Origin: Aequorivita echinoideorum
GTDB taxonomy: Bacteria > Bacteroidota > Bacteroidia > Flavobacteriales > Flavobacteriaceae
Assembly (NCBI RefSeq): GCF_018476645.1
Contig: NZ_JAHCTB010000002.1
Span: forward strand, 62,001-126,000
DNA length: 64,000 bases
Direction of reading: 5' to 3'
Part shown: one piece after another, positions 39,579 through 48,184 of the stretch
How positions within the stretch are numbered: the stretch's first letter is position 1
Layout of the letters: each line of letters opens with the position of its first letter
Program-made: the position numbers and the translations under genes
Notes under the pieces: model-generated
The model's database searches: none
Told to the model about the DNA's origin: nothing
Seen by the model: only the letters and a program-made list of their open reading frames with translations

Positions 39579-40526
39579 CTAACTGCTCGCCTTGTCCAGC
39601 AATTCCATATCTTCTTTATCAAGTTTAAGTTTGGGCGCATCTATAATTGATTCCATTTGTTTTAATGATGTAGCACTTACAATAGGTGCGGTAATAGTTG
39701 GTTGCGCCATCAACCATGCCAATGATATTGTGGCTTGTGTTGTATTGTGCTTTTCTGAAATTTCATCCAATTGCTTTAAAATCCGCTTTCCCCTATCGTC
39801 CAAATATTTCTTTACTGAATCGCCACGTTCACTTTTATCAAGATCTTCCTTGCTTCGGTATTTTCCGGTCAAAAATCCGGACGCTAGTGAAAAATAACTC
39901 AGTACACCCATATTATTTTCCTCAACGATGCCTCGCAATTTTTTTTCATATCCTTCGCGCTCCAAGAGACTGTATTCCGGCTGAAGGGTTTGGTATTTGG
40001 GCAATCCTTCTTTTTCGGCAACCTTCAAGGATTCGCGGATTCGTTCTGGCGACATGTTTGAGGTCCCAATAACACGAACTTTTCCTTCTTTTATTAATTG
40101 ATCATAAGCTGAAAGTGTTTCTTCCACCGGTGTTTTCTCATCATCAAAATGTGTTTGATATAGATCGATATAATCGGTTTTCAACCTTTTCAGCGATTCC
40201 TCCACGCTCTTTAGAATAAATTTTTTACTTACATCCACAGGATGCTCATTATTCTGTGAGCCTACTTTTGTGGAAAGTATGATGTTATCCCGGTTTTTTC
40301 GAGAAGCAAACCACTTCCCAATAATTGCTTCGCTCTCACCACCCTTGTTTCCGTGCGCCCACCAACTGTAAGTATCAGCGGTATCCACAAAGTTGAAACC
40401 TGCGTCTACAAAGGCATCAAGTAATTTAAAACTTTGCTCTTTATCTACCGTCCAGCCAAATACATTTCCGCCAAAAGTTAGCGGTGACACGTGCAGTCCG
40501 GAATCTCCCAATTCTCGTTTTTCCAT
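39579..40526 (-). CDS. Aldo/keto reductase
   Basis: The 315-residue protein has the AKR barrel with the catalytic Asp and Tyr in NFVDTADTYSWWAHG, the Lys in LSTKVGSQ, and TDYIDLYQTHFDD carrying the His. An NADP-binding Ser/Arg region is near the C-terminus. The substrate cannot be inferred. The 263-bp region upstream towards the glycosyltransferase start shows no other gene. Confidence 0.92.
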   Translation of the reverse strand: MEKRELGDSGLHVSPLTFGGNVFGWTVDKEQSFKLLDAFVDAGFNFVDTADTYSWWAHGNKGGESEAIIGKWFASRKNRDNIILSTKVGSQNNEHPVDVSKKFILKSVEESLKRLKTDYIDLYQTHFDDEKTPVEETLSAYDQLIKEGKVRVIGTSNMSPERIRESLKVAEKEGLPKYQTLQPEYSLLEREGYEKKLRGIVEENNMGVLSYFSLASGFLTGKYRSKEDLDKSERGDSVKKYLDDRGKRILKQLDEISEKHNTTQATISLAWLMAQPTITAPIVSATSLKQMESIIDAPKLKLDKEDMELLDKASS

Positions 40527-40685
40527 CAGTTCAAAATTTAGATTTTTAAAAGTTTAAATTTACATAGGACAATTTCAAAATATGTGAAGTTTATGATAAC
40601 TATGTTTGTGCGCCCAGCCTCAATTGTTAAATAAATAGTATTTTGCTTTCCTGTTTTATTTTGAAAACTTCCCTAACAAAAAGTT

Positions 40686-41480
40686 ATGCTGAAAAGAAAT
40701 TTCATTTTTTTAATTGCCGCCTTTATTGCGACTGCCGCCGTGGCGCACGAATATATTTTGCTTGCCTACCAATATCGACTCCAAAAAGGCGATATGCTCG
40801 AAGTACACCTATTTGTCGCAGATGGTTTCAACGTGCAATTGGAAAGGCCATTACAGGCTGAAATGACCAAAAAATTTGAAATGCTGAATGAAAACGGAGC
40901 TGTGAATCTTTTAAAAGAAAACAAAAATGGCGCCTTTCCAATATTAAAGCGAAAAGTAGATTTTAACGGGCTTGCACTTATCCATTCGGAAAGAAATTAT
41001 GCTAAAATCACGTTGCCGAATGAAAAATTCAAATCGTACTTGAAAGAGGATAATATTGAAAATATTTCCATAGATGAAGTCAATAAAACGGAACAGCGCG
41101 AGCGTTACACCCGCTATTTAAAATTGCTTGTGCAAAGTGAACCAAAAGCAAATGATACATTATATAAAACTATTGTAGGTCAAAATCTGGAAATCGTTCT
41201 TTTGGAAAATCCATATAGCCTGGAAATCGGAGAAACGCTACACGCCCAAATTCTATTCAAGGGAAAACCATTAGCCAATAAAACAATCACCGCCAGAAAC
41301 CGCACCGGAAATAAGTCGGCCACCTCCCAAACTTCCCGAACTGACGCAAACGGCACATGCAATTTTACTATAGACCGCGAGGGAGATTGGTTTGTACACG
41401 TAACCCATATGATACCTTCACCGGATAGTAAGGATGCCGACTGGGAAAGTTTTTGGGCAACCTATAGCTTCGGAATTTGA
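40686..41480 (+). CDS. DUF4198 family exported protein (NikM/CbiK-like)
   Basis: The 264-residue protein has a signal peptide predicted to be cleaved after AAVA. This leaves a mature N-terminus of HEYILLAYQYRLQKGD. DUF4198 proteins are periplasmic components in cobalt/nickel handling, and an N-terminal His at the mature end resembles the metal-coordinating N-terminus of NikM-type proteins. The C-terminal half is a carboxypeptidase-regulatory-like beta-sandwich with TDANGTCNFTIDREGDWFVHV. It lies just upstream of a cobalamin riboswitch on the same strand. A cobalt role fits but is unproven. Confidence 0.78.
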   Translation: MLKRNFIFLIAAFIATAAVAHEYILLAYQYRLQKGDMLEVHLFVADGFNVQLERPLQAEMTKKFEMLNENGAVNLLKENKNGAFPILKRKVDFNGLALIHSERNYAKITLPNEKFKSYLKEDNIENISIDEVNKTEQRERYTRYLKLLVQSEPKANDTLYKTIVGQNLEIVLLENPYSLEIGETLHAQILFKGKPLANKTITARNRTGNKSATSQTSRTDANGTCNFTIDREGDWFVHVTHMIPSPDSKDADWESFWATYSFGI

Positions 41481-41533
41481 GGCATTTTCAATTGAAAATA
41501 AAAATTTTCTGCTGTAATCGCATTTCGTTTTCC

Positions 41534-41541
41534 TACTTTTG
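41534..41541 (+). promoter_or_regulatory. Candidate -7 element for the cobalamin riboswitch transcript
   Basis: TACTTTTG matches TAnnTTTG and lies about 10 bp before the predicted 5' end of the riboswitch. No clear -33 element. Confidence 0.5.
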
Positions 41542-41619
41542 CGCCGCATTTGGTTTGTTTCTGAAGTTTTTCTTTCAGAAACATTAAAAGGGAAATAGGT
41601 GCGTGATTGAAGATTAAAA

Positions 41620-41669
41620 CCTACAAGGTTTTGAAAACCTTGCAGGAAGTTTTGAAAACCTTGCAGGTT
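41620..41669. repeat. Palindromic repeat element inside the riboswitch
   Basis: CCTACAAGGTTTT and AAAACCTTGCAGG form a 13-bp inverted repeat with one mismatch around a central G (41620-41646). A second half copy, GTTTTGAAAACCTTGCAGG, follows at 41649-41667. The structure resembles dispersed palindromic repeats of flavobacterial genomes; copy number elsewhere is not visible here. Confidence 0.7.
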
Positions 41670-41794
41670 GTGCAGAAATCAAAAATCTGCAATCGAAAAT
41701 TGTAAATCACAAGTCCTATGCTGTTCCCGCAACTGTAAGCTTTGTCCGCCAAAAGCGGATGCCCGTAATTATATTTCTTCAGAAAAATCCACTG

Positions 41795-41812
41795 TCCCGA
41801 TAGCTATTGGGA
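41795..41812. repeat. Second palindrome within the riboswitch
   Basis: TCCCGATAGCTATTGGGA is an inverted repeat with one mismatch, placed between the conserved CCACTG and TGGGAAGG segments, where it forms a peripheral hairpin. Confidence 0.6.
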
Positions 41813-41903
41813 TGGGAAGGAAAATTACCGGGACGCAAGCCAGGAGACCTGCCAACTGCCCAACATTTTAAGCAATGGCTTTCGGGTAAAAGGCCTTGGG
41901 TTT

Positions 41904-43736
41904 ATGAAGCATCTAGTTACCATTTTCCTACTTTTCGGTGGATTCACCGGTTTGTTGAACGCACAGACGGATCCCGTTACCGCGCTCGATGATGTGTATC
42001 TTACACCCTTCAAAATTCAGGATTCTGCATATACGGTTACTGCTACTGTTCTAAAGGATAGCGTACTAAAACGGAACCAGGCCTCGCTTACCAATTTGCT
42101 AACATTCAACACGCCTATTTATTTCAAGGAAAATGGTTTGGGAATGGTTTCTTCGCCATCCTTTCGCGGGACAACCGCATCGCAGACCGCGGTGCTGTGG
42201 AACGGAATCAACATAAACTCACAGACTACGGGGCAAACCGATTTCAATACGATAAATACACGCGGATACAACAAAATTGAAGTAAAACCGGGCGGCTCTG
42301 TTGTGGATGGAAGCGGCGCCATTGGCGGGAGCATCCATTTGGAAAATGAATTGAATTATAATAAAGGTTTCAGCAATCAACTTTTTATGAATTACGGCGA
42401 ATTCAATACCTACGGGGTTGATTATCGCACAACATATTCATCAGAAAATTTGAGCGTAATGCTTGGCGTTGCCCGAAATGGTTCTGATAATGATTATCCT
42501 TTTCCAGAGCGTGAACGCAAAAATGTAAACGGTCAATATCAAAATACGAACGTGGCCTTTGCCGCCGGTTCAAAATTAAACTTAAAAAATAAATTGAATT
42601 TTTATGCGAATGTTTATGACGGAAGAAGGAATTTTTCCGTGCCTACGCCCAATGCCCTAAAAACGAAATATACAGATTTCAACACCCGTGCTTTGGTGGA
42701 GTGGGAAAGTATTTGGGGCAGCTTTGCTTCAAATTTGAAAGTCGCTTCTACAACTGAAGAATATAATTATTTTGCGAATATTGATAGTGATTTTTTCACT
42801 TTCGGCACCGTTGAAAGCGTGATTGCCAAGTATTCGCTGGACTATTCAATTTCAAAAAAAATGTTGCTTTCGGCTGGGGGAAATTTCACCAGAAATAGCG
42901 GCGAGGGTTCAGACATTAGTTCGGAAACGCGAAATCTTGCCGCTGCTCTGTTGGGGTTTAAGCATTTTATTTCGAAATCTTTTTTATATGAAATTACCCT
43001 TCGGCAGGAAACCAATGAAAATTACGGCAATCCCCTGCTCTATTCCGCCGGGATAAGCGCTGAGGTTACCGATTTCTACCAGTTAAAATTGAACACTTCA
43101 AAGAATTTCAGAATCCCAACTTTTAATGACCTCTATTGGACCGGGCTGGGCAATCCAGATTTGAAGCCGGAAACTTCGTATCAAGGAGAAGTCAGTAATA
43201 AATTTCATATTAATAATGCCTCGCTTTTAGTTACCGGATATTATAATACAGTGACCGATTTGCTTCGGTACATTCCAGGCAACGATGGAATATTTAGGCC
43301 AAAAAACACCAATGAGGTTGAAATTTATGGCATTGAGAGTGTGCTTTCAGCAAATAAAGATTTCGGAAAACACAAACTGAACGCCACTGCTACGTACGCA
43401 TACACCGTTTCAGAAAATAAGGAAACCGGAAATCAACTTACCTACGTGCCGTTTCACAAATTTACTGCTTCAGTAGGATATGGAGTTGGGAATTTTTCGG
43501 CCTATTACCAACATCTCCAGAATGGGAAAGTGTATACCAGCACGGACAATTCCGAAGAAAATATTTTAAATAGTTATATGACCGCCAACTTAGGCGCCGA
43601 ATATTCATTTGGAAAGCGGAAGCGCTATATGCTGGGCGTACAGGCCCTCAATTTGTGGAATGCGGCTTACCAAAGCGCACTTAACCGACCGATGCCGGGA
43701 AGAAACTTTAATTTTTATATCAATTTAATATTTTAA
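41904..43736 (+). CDS. btuB: BtuB-like TonB-dependent cobalamin receptor
   Basis: The 610-residue outer-membrane protein has a signal peptide ending at LNAQ, a plug domain at about residues 45-150 (SFRGTTASQTAVLWNGININ, VKPGGSVVDGSGAIGGSIHLEN) and a 22-strand-type barrel ending in FNFYINLIF. It lacks the carboxypeptidase-like N-terminal domain of SusC-type receptors, as expected for the BtuB type. Control by the riboswitch immediately upstream identifies the substrate class as a corrinoid. The propeller lipoprotein gene starts 5 bp after its stop. Confidence 0.9.
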   Translation: MKHLVTIFLLFGGFTGLLNAQTDPVTALDDVYLTPFKIQDSAYTVTATVLKDSVLKRNQASLTNLLTFNTPIYFKENGLGMVSSPSFRGTTASQTAVLWNGININSQTTGQTDFNTINTRGYNKIEVKPGGSVVDGSGAIGGSIHLENELNYNKGFSNQLFMNYGEFNTYGVDYRTTYSSENLSVMLGVARNGSDNDYPFPERERKNVNGQYQNTNVAFAAGSKLNLKNKLNFYANVYDGRRNFSVPTPNALKTKYTDFNTRALVEWESIWGSFASNLKVASTTEEYNYFANIDSDFFTFGTVESVIAKYSLDYSISKKMLLSAGGNFTRNSGEGSDISSETRNLAAALLGFKHFISKSFLYEITLRQETNENYGNPLLYSAGISAEVTDFYQLKLNTSKNFRIPTFNDLYWTGLGNPDLKPETSYQGEVSNKFHINNASLLVTGYYNTVTDLLRYIPGNDGIFRPKNTNEVEIYGIESVLSANKDFGKHKLNATATYAYTVSENKETGNQLTYVPFHKFTASVGYGVGNFSAYYQHLQNGKVYTSTDNSEENILNSYMTANLGAEYSFGKRKRYMLGVQALNLWNAAYQSALNRPMPGRNFNFYINLIF

Positions 43737-43741
43737 AAACA

Positions 43742-44830
43742 ATGAAAAAAACAATGTTCAAACCGTACCTTCTTCTATTATTGATTTCCATTTTTACAGT
43801 GTCGTGCAACAGCGATGATGATGCGCTTCCACAGGAAGAATTGCCGCCGGCGGGCGCCTATGCCAATGGAATGTTTATCTTGAACGAAGGCGGTTTCGGG
43901 AATTCAAATGCATCGGTATCTTTTGTGGGTGAAAATGGGGAGCTTTCAAATTCAATTTTTACGGAGGTAAATAATAGAAATCTGGGCGATGTCGCCCAAA
44001 GTATGGGTTTTTTTGAAGATAACGCCTATATAGTTGTCAATAATAGTTCTACCGTGGAAGTTGTGGACCGCTATACCTTTGAGGAAATCGCCACGATTAC
44101 AGAAATGGTATCCAGCCCGCGCTACATAGCATTTTCCGGAAACAAAGGTTTTATTACGAATTGGGGTGACCCAACCAATGCCAATGATGATTTTGTGGCC
44201 GTATTAAATCTCGAAACCAACCTGGTGGAAGCACAGATTCCCGTTGGGGAAGGTCCTGAGAAACTTTTGGTGGAGAACGGAAAAATATATGTGGCCCATA
44301 AGGGTGGTTACGGGTTTGGCAATGCCATTACCGTGATTGATGTGGCCTCCCAGAGCGTAAATGGAACCATAACGGTAGCGGACGTGCCGGACGGAATGGT
44401 TGCCGATAACGGAAAATTGTATGTGCTCTGCGCCGGAAAACCAGCTTATACCGAAGACGAGACATTGGGCGGGATTTATAAAATTGATTTGGCGAGCCAA
44501 ACCGTGGAGAGCACAATTGACTTTCCCGAAACACAGCACCCAGGGTTTTTGGAAATGGAAAATGGAATGCTTTATTATACCTTGAATAACGAAATTTTTA
44601 CGGTTAATAGCAACAGTTTTGTGCTCAATACAACTCCAATATTCACTACCGAAGAAGCCGGCGTTCAAGTTCTGTACGGATTTAATGTAAATGATGGAAA
44701 AATATACATTGCCGATGCCAAGGATTATTCCTCAAATGGGCAGGCATTTGTTTTCAGTTTACAGGGGATTCTCCAAAATACATTTAATGTGGGGGTGATA
44801 CCGAGAGCTTTCTACTTTGAAAATGAATAA
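43742..44830 (+). CDS. DUF5074/YncE-like beta-propeller lipoprotein, candidate BtuG
   Basis: The 362-residue protein has a lipoprotein signal peptide (lipobox TVSCN, then SDDDALPQEE) and repeating blades with motifs such as VAVLNLETNLVEAQIPVGEG and ITVIDVASQSVNGTITVAD, typical of a seven-bladed YncE-like propeller. It is the last gene of the riboswitch-controlled unit. Bacteroides BtuG is a propeller lipoprotein that sits over BtuB and binds B12 with extreme affinity. The position, fold and surface lipoprotein character suggest the same role here, by inference. Confidence 0.82.
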   Translation: MKKTMFKPYLLLLLISIFTVSCNSDDDALPQEELPPAGAYANGMFILNEGGFGNSNASVSFVGENGELSNSIFTEVNNRNLGDVAQSMGFFEDNAYIVVNNSSTVEVVDRYTFEEIATITEMVSSPRYIAFSGNKGFITNWGDPTNANDDFVAVLNLETNLVEAQIPVGEGPEKLLVENGKIYVAHKGGYGFGNAITVIDVASQSVNGTITVADVPDGMVADNGKLYVLCAGKPAYTEDETLGGIYKIDLASQTVESTIDFPETQHPGFLEMENGMLYYTLNNEIFTVNSNSFVLNTTPIFTTEEAGVQVLYGFNVNDGKIYIADAKDYSSNGQAFVFSLQGILQNTFNVGVIPRAFYFENE

Positions 44831-44842
44831 TTTTCATTCATT

Positions 44843-44889
44843 GAAATGGGACGAAATGGACTGGCAGTAATTCCGTTTCGTCCCATTTC
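44843..44889. terminator. Hairpin after the cobalamin operon
   Basis: GAAATGGGACGAAA (44843-44856) pairs perfectly with TTTCGTCCCATTTC (44876-44889). A T-rich stretch follows, though no clean T-run. Confidence 0.7.
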
Positions 44890-45130
44890 CTTTCAACTCA
44901 ATTCTTTGGTTTTCTATAATAATCTTGAAGGATGCGTTCACATCCTATATTTTATCTTTCAATGTTTATCACAGAATAAACTTTCAAACTTAAGATAGAA
45001 GCATACTTCCTTTGTAAGATTATCGTCCTAAATCTTTTGATGTTAGCAATGTGCTATTCATCAATCCACGTTTTTAAAAGGAGAAATATTTATTTCTTAA
45101 AAACTTCATTTTTTGTAAATGCTTTAACAA
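44890..45130. other. AT-rich intergenic region upstream of the rhodopsin operon
   Basis: No gene is visible. The region is AT-rich and may carry regulatory sites for the light-driven pump. I see no strong repeat or palindrome in it. Confidence 0.4.
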
Positions 45131-45158
45131 TTGTTGAACCTTTTTCTAAATATCTTCG
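45131..45158 (+). promoter_or_regulatory. Candidate promoter of the rhodopsin operon
   Basis: TTG (45131-45133), 17 bases, then TATCTTCG (45151-45158), one mismatch from TAnnTTTG and 30 bp before the rhodopsin ATG. Confidence 0.4.
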
Positions 45159-45188
45159 ACAAAAAAAGTTAACCAATCAACAAATGCT

Positions 45189-46006
45189 ATGAAAAACATT
45201 GAAAATTTATTTGAGTACAGCGTTGGGCAATTTGAAGCTATTGACCATCTGTTAACCATGGGCGTAGGGGCACACCTAGCGGCCCTTGTTTTTTTCTAAT
45301 CGTTTCGCAATTTGTGGCACCAAAGTACCGTATAGCCACAGCCCTATCTTGTATTGTTATGGTAAGCGCGGGGCTTATTCTTGTAAGTCAGGCCAGCCTG
45401 CTTACTGATATTTTCACCTATAATGGTAACAGTTATGTGCTTTCCGAAGGTACTTTCAGCAATGGTTTCCGTTATGTGAACTGGATGGTAACCATTCCAT
45501 GTCTTTTGGTACAATTGCTTATTGTGCTAAATGTAACTGGCGCAGCCCTTTTCAAAAAAGCGACCTTACTTATTCTGGCAGCTTGGGGAATGATTATTAC
45601 AGGGTACGTTGGCCAGCTTTATGAGGTTTCTGAGATCACCAATCTCTATATTTGGGGTGCCAAAAGTACCGTATTTTTCGTAATTATGAATTTTATGGTG
45701 GGCGGAACCATTGCCTCGCAGAGAGCAACATTGACAGGCGGCACCAACACTACCATAATAAAAGTATTCTGGTTGATGATGTTTGCTTGGACGCTTTACC
45801 CAATTGCCTATTTGGTACCGGCGTTTATGAATTCAGCCGATGGGGTAGTTTTACGTCAAGCCCTTTTCACCATAGCCGACGTAAGTTCTAAAGCCATCTA
45901 TGGTTTAATGATTACGTATATTGCCATAAAACAGTCTGCTGCTGCAGGTTATGTTCCCGCGGAACAAGCCCTTGGACGAATAGGTATGGACAAAAAAGTT
46001 GCCTAA
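45189..46006 (+). CDS. NTQ-type microbial rhodopsin (probable inward chloride pump), frameshifted after codon 36
   Basis: Two overlapping frames make one rhodopsin. ATG at 45189 encodes 36 residues (MKNIENLFEYSVGQ to HLAALVFF) and stops at TAA 45297-45299. The rest of the protein is in the -1 frame, starting LIVSQF and continuing to 46006. Adding one T to the T7 run restores a 272-residue, seven-helix protein. Joined numbering places N98, T102 and Q109 in helix C (RYVNWMVTIPCLLVQ), and D231 and the retinal Schiff-base lysine K235 in helix G (DVSSKAIYG). These equal the numbering reported for the NTQ chloride pump of Nonlabens. The join falls on T TTT TTC then TAA, a slippery heptamer. It may be recoded, phase variable, mutated or missequenced. 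Confidence 0.85.
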
Positions 46007-47134
46007 TTGCAAACTAAAGTCATATTAAAAAAAATAAGTAACAGCATAGCGCTACTGCCTTCGGGGCTGGCGCTATGTTTTTGCTTATTCGCAATTCTGT
46101 TGAATGTTATAGATCTGGGAATTGAGAACGATGGTATCTTGAAATATTTTCTAATTACAGCGAAGGAGGACAACCAGACCATTTACTCTTTTATTATTGG
46201 AGGGATTTTTACGCTAACCATCTTTAGCTATACCATGGTTATGAATGTTTTGAACCGAAACATCAATAACTATTCGCCACGTCTTATACCACTGCTCCTA
46301 TCTGAAAAGCACCACCAATTGATTCTTGGCGTGACCAGCGGCACCATTATTTACGCGATGATAATGGCAGCGGCCGTAAGCCTTGACACTAATGATAGCC
46401 ATCCGGCCATTGGTGCGTGCATTGGGATTCTTTTCGCCATAATCAGTGTGTTTCTTTTTATCTATTTTATTCATTCCATTTCACAGAGCATCCATATCAA
46501 TAAAATTTTTAAGGATATGTATAATAGAACCCTAAAGAATCAAAAATGGGTGGATAAACTCAACCAAAAGAAAGGGAATGAAGAAGAAATATCAACTAAC
46601 GAAACAATTGAAATTTTCTCCCAGCATTGTGGCTATATACAGAAACCCGATTTTGAATCGCTTGCCAAAATTTCCAAGGAACACAATCTTCCCATAAAAC
46701 TGGAAATCCATTTGGGGGAATTTGTTTATAGGGACCAAAAGTTGCTTTCCCTTGGGAAAAAAGTGAGCGACAAAACCCTCAGACGCATTTTAAAGGCCTT
46801 GCCCATTTCTAATGAAGTGCCTATGGATCTTGTGGAAACCGGAATCAAACATTTTGTTGAAGTAGCCGTAAAAGCAAGTTCGCCGGCCATCAATGACCCC
46901 GGAACTTCCCGTACTGCCATTGAATACCTTTCGCAGATTCTTATCGATTACCAACCCATTCCTGAAACTATTCATATAAATGGCGGGATTGTAGTGACCA
47001 AACCTTTGCAATTTGAAACCTTACAGAATTGGTGTTTTGTAGAGATGGATCGGTATATGCACGATGACCCTTTGCTGGTAAAGGTTTTGGAAAATGCCAA
47101 GAGAAATATTGCGCGATATAGAACCCAATCATAA
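46007..47134 (+). CDS. DUF2254 membrane protein in the rhodopsin operon
   Basis: The 375-residue protein has about four membrane helices in the first 160 residues (including FIIGGIFTLTIFSYTMVMNVL) and a soluble C-terminal region with a conserved SSPAINDPGTSRTAIEYLSQ segment, which identifies DUF2254. The start is a TTG directly abutting the rhodopsin stop codon, and blh follows after 5 bp, so the three genes are translationally coupled. DUF2254 has no assigned function. Placement between a chloride pump and retinal synthesis hints at ion or membrane-potential handling, which is inference only. Confidence 0.85.
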   Translation: MQTKVILKKISNSIALLPSGLALCFCLFAILLNVIDLGIENDGILKYFLITAKEDNQTIYSFIIGGIFTLTIFSYTMVMNVLNRNINNYSPRLIPLLLSEKHHQLILGVTSGTIIYAMIMAAAVSLDTNDSHPAIGACIGILFAIISVFLFIYFIHSISQSIHINKIFKDMYNRTLKNQKWVDKLNQKKGNEEEISTNETIEIFSQHCGYIQKPDFESLAKISKEHNLPIKLEIHLGEFVYRDQKLLSLGKKVSDKTLRRILKALPISNEVPMDLVETGIKHFVEVAVKASSPAINDPGTSRTAIEYLSQILIDYQPIPETIHINGGIVVTKPLQFETLQNWCFVEMDRYMHDDPLLVKVLENAKRNIARYRTQS

Positions 47135-47139
47135 AAGGT

Positions 47140-48075
47140 TTGTGGATAAAGGCTTTAATTTTCAGCATTGTAATCTCCGCGTTATTCCTAGGAGTTTTGG
47201 GGACAGGCGCCTTTAATCCAGATTTACCTTGGGTGTTTTACACTTGCCTTTTTCTTATACTTACCATAGGGCTTATCCACGGTTGCAATGATTTGTATTT
47301 ATTGAAGCACAAAGCTCTTGATGGCCTGCCGAATATTGCCATCAAATTGATTGTGTATATCGCGATCATTTCTATAATGGTTTTTCTTCTATTTTTCACT
47401 AGGGAAATCGGGATTCTGTTTTTTCTGATACTAAGCGCCTATCATTTTGGGGGGAAACTTTTAAGCGGACTTCTAATGGCGAAAGGATTTGCCGCGTATG
47501 CCATTTATTTGCTTTATGGTATCAATCTTTTTACTTTAATGTTTATTGGGTCTTATGAGCAGTTGTATTTTGTATTGGAACATTTTCACCTTTCAAATAT
47601 TTCCTTTGAAATACTGCGTGGCGGAACACTCATACTTTTGATTATGACACTGGTAATACTGCTCTCCTATTTTTCATTCCGCCGACTTACATTTCCAAAT
47701 TTCATACTGGTTGTTGGGATATTATTATTGGTATTATCCGCGTCTTTGCTTACAAATCTTCTCATCAGCTTTACATTAGTGTTTGTATTTTTCCACAGCC
47801 TCCCTTCCTTGGTATCACAAATCCAAGCCATTCAAAAAGATAAATTTTCAAATAAGCTCTTTATTTATCTGAAACAATCGGCAGGTATTTACCTTATTTC
47901 GATTGGCATTTTGGGTATTGGGTATTATTTCAGGGAAAATTTTCAATCTGAGGATTTGATTCTATTTCTGTTGGCAGCAACCACAATCCCGCATATAGCC
48001 TTGATGGCATTACAGAAAGCCGTTCCGCAGAAGTTTTTATTCAGAAATGGAAAAGTGGGGGTAATGGAATTTTAG
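47140..48075 (+). CDS. blh: Brp/Blh family beta-carotene 15,15'-dioxygenase
   Basis: Blh cleaves beta-carotene into two retinal molecules, supplying the rhodopsin chromophore. The 311-residue protein has about eight to ten membrane helices and the conserved membrane-embedded histidines of the family. They are at H47 (GLIHGCND), H102 (SAYHFGGK), H219 (FFHSLPSL) and H285 (TIPHIALMA), which coordinate the catalytic iron. The start is TTG at 47140, preceded by AAAAGG. No carotenoid genes (crtEBIY) are in the window, so beta-carotene must be made elsewhere. Confidence 0.9.
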   Translation: MWIKALIFSIVISALFLGVLGTGAFNPDLPWVFYTCLFLILTIGLIHGCNDLYLLKHKALDGLPNIAIKLIVYIAIISIMVFLLFFTREIGILFFLILSAYHFGGKLLSGLLMAKGFAAYAIYLLYGINLFTLMFIGSYEQLYFVLEHFHLSNISFEILRGGTLILLIMTLVILLSYFSFRRLTFPNFILVVGILLLVLSASLLTNLLISFTLVFVFFHSLPSLVSQIQAIQKDKFSNKLFIYLKQSAGIYLISIGILGIGYYFRENFQSEDLILFLLAATTIPHIALMALQKAVPQKFLFRNGKVGVMEF

Positions 48076-48099
48076 GCCTAAACACGCCACAAGTGTTTT

Positions 48100-48150
48100 C
48101 ATACACTATCTATACATTATCCATACACCATCCATACATTATCCATCATC
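48100..48150. repeat. Short 11-bp tandem repeat
   Basis: About four and a half copies of a unit close to CATACAYTATC lie between the ends of blh and the convergent regulator gene. The copies differ by single substitutions. Confidence 0.65.
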
Positions 48151-48184
48151 AATAAACTATGTGATAAACCCTGAAATAAATTAT

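Larger units (their letters stand above)
41550..41870 (+). promoter_or_regulatory. Cobalamin riboswitch controlling the btuB-like gene
   Basis: The core elements of the B12 riboswitch are present in order: AAAAGGGAAATAGGTG near 41586-41601, TGTTCCCGCAACTGTAAG near 41722-41739, CCACTG near 41789, TGGGAAGG at 41813-41820, and AAGCCAGGAGACCTGCC near 41837-41853. The element is longer than usual because one peripheral stem contains a roughly 50-bp palindromic insert and another contains a second palindrome. It lies about 35 bp upstream of the TonB receptor ATG, so adenosylcobalamin should repress that operon. The 5' boundary is approximate. Confidence 0.92.

Noticed and set aside
45314-46006. Rhodopsin beginning at the GTG 45314
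   Set aside because: It would lose most of helix A. The joined frame matches known NTQ numbering exactly.
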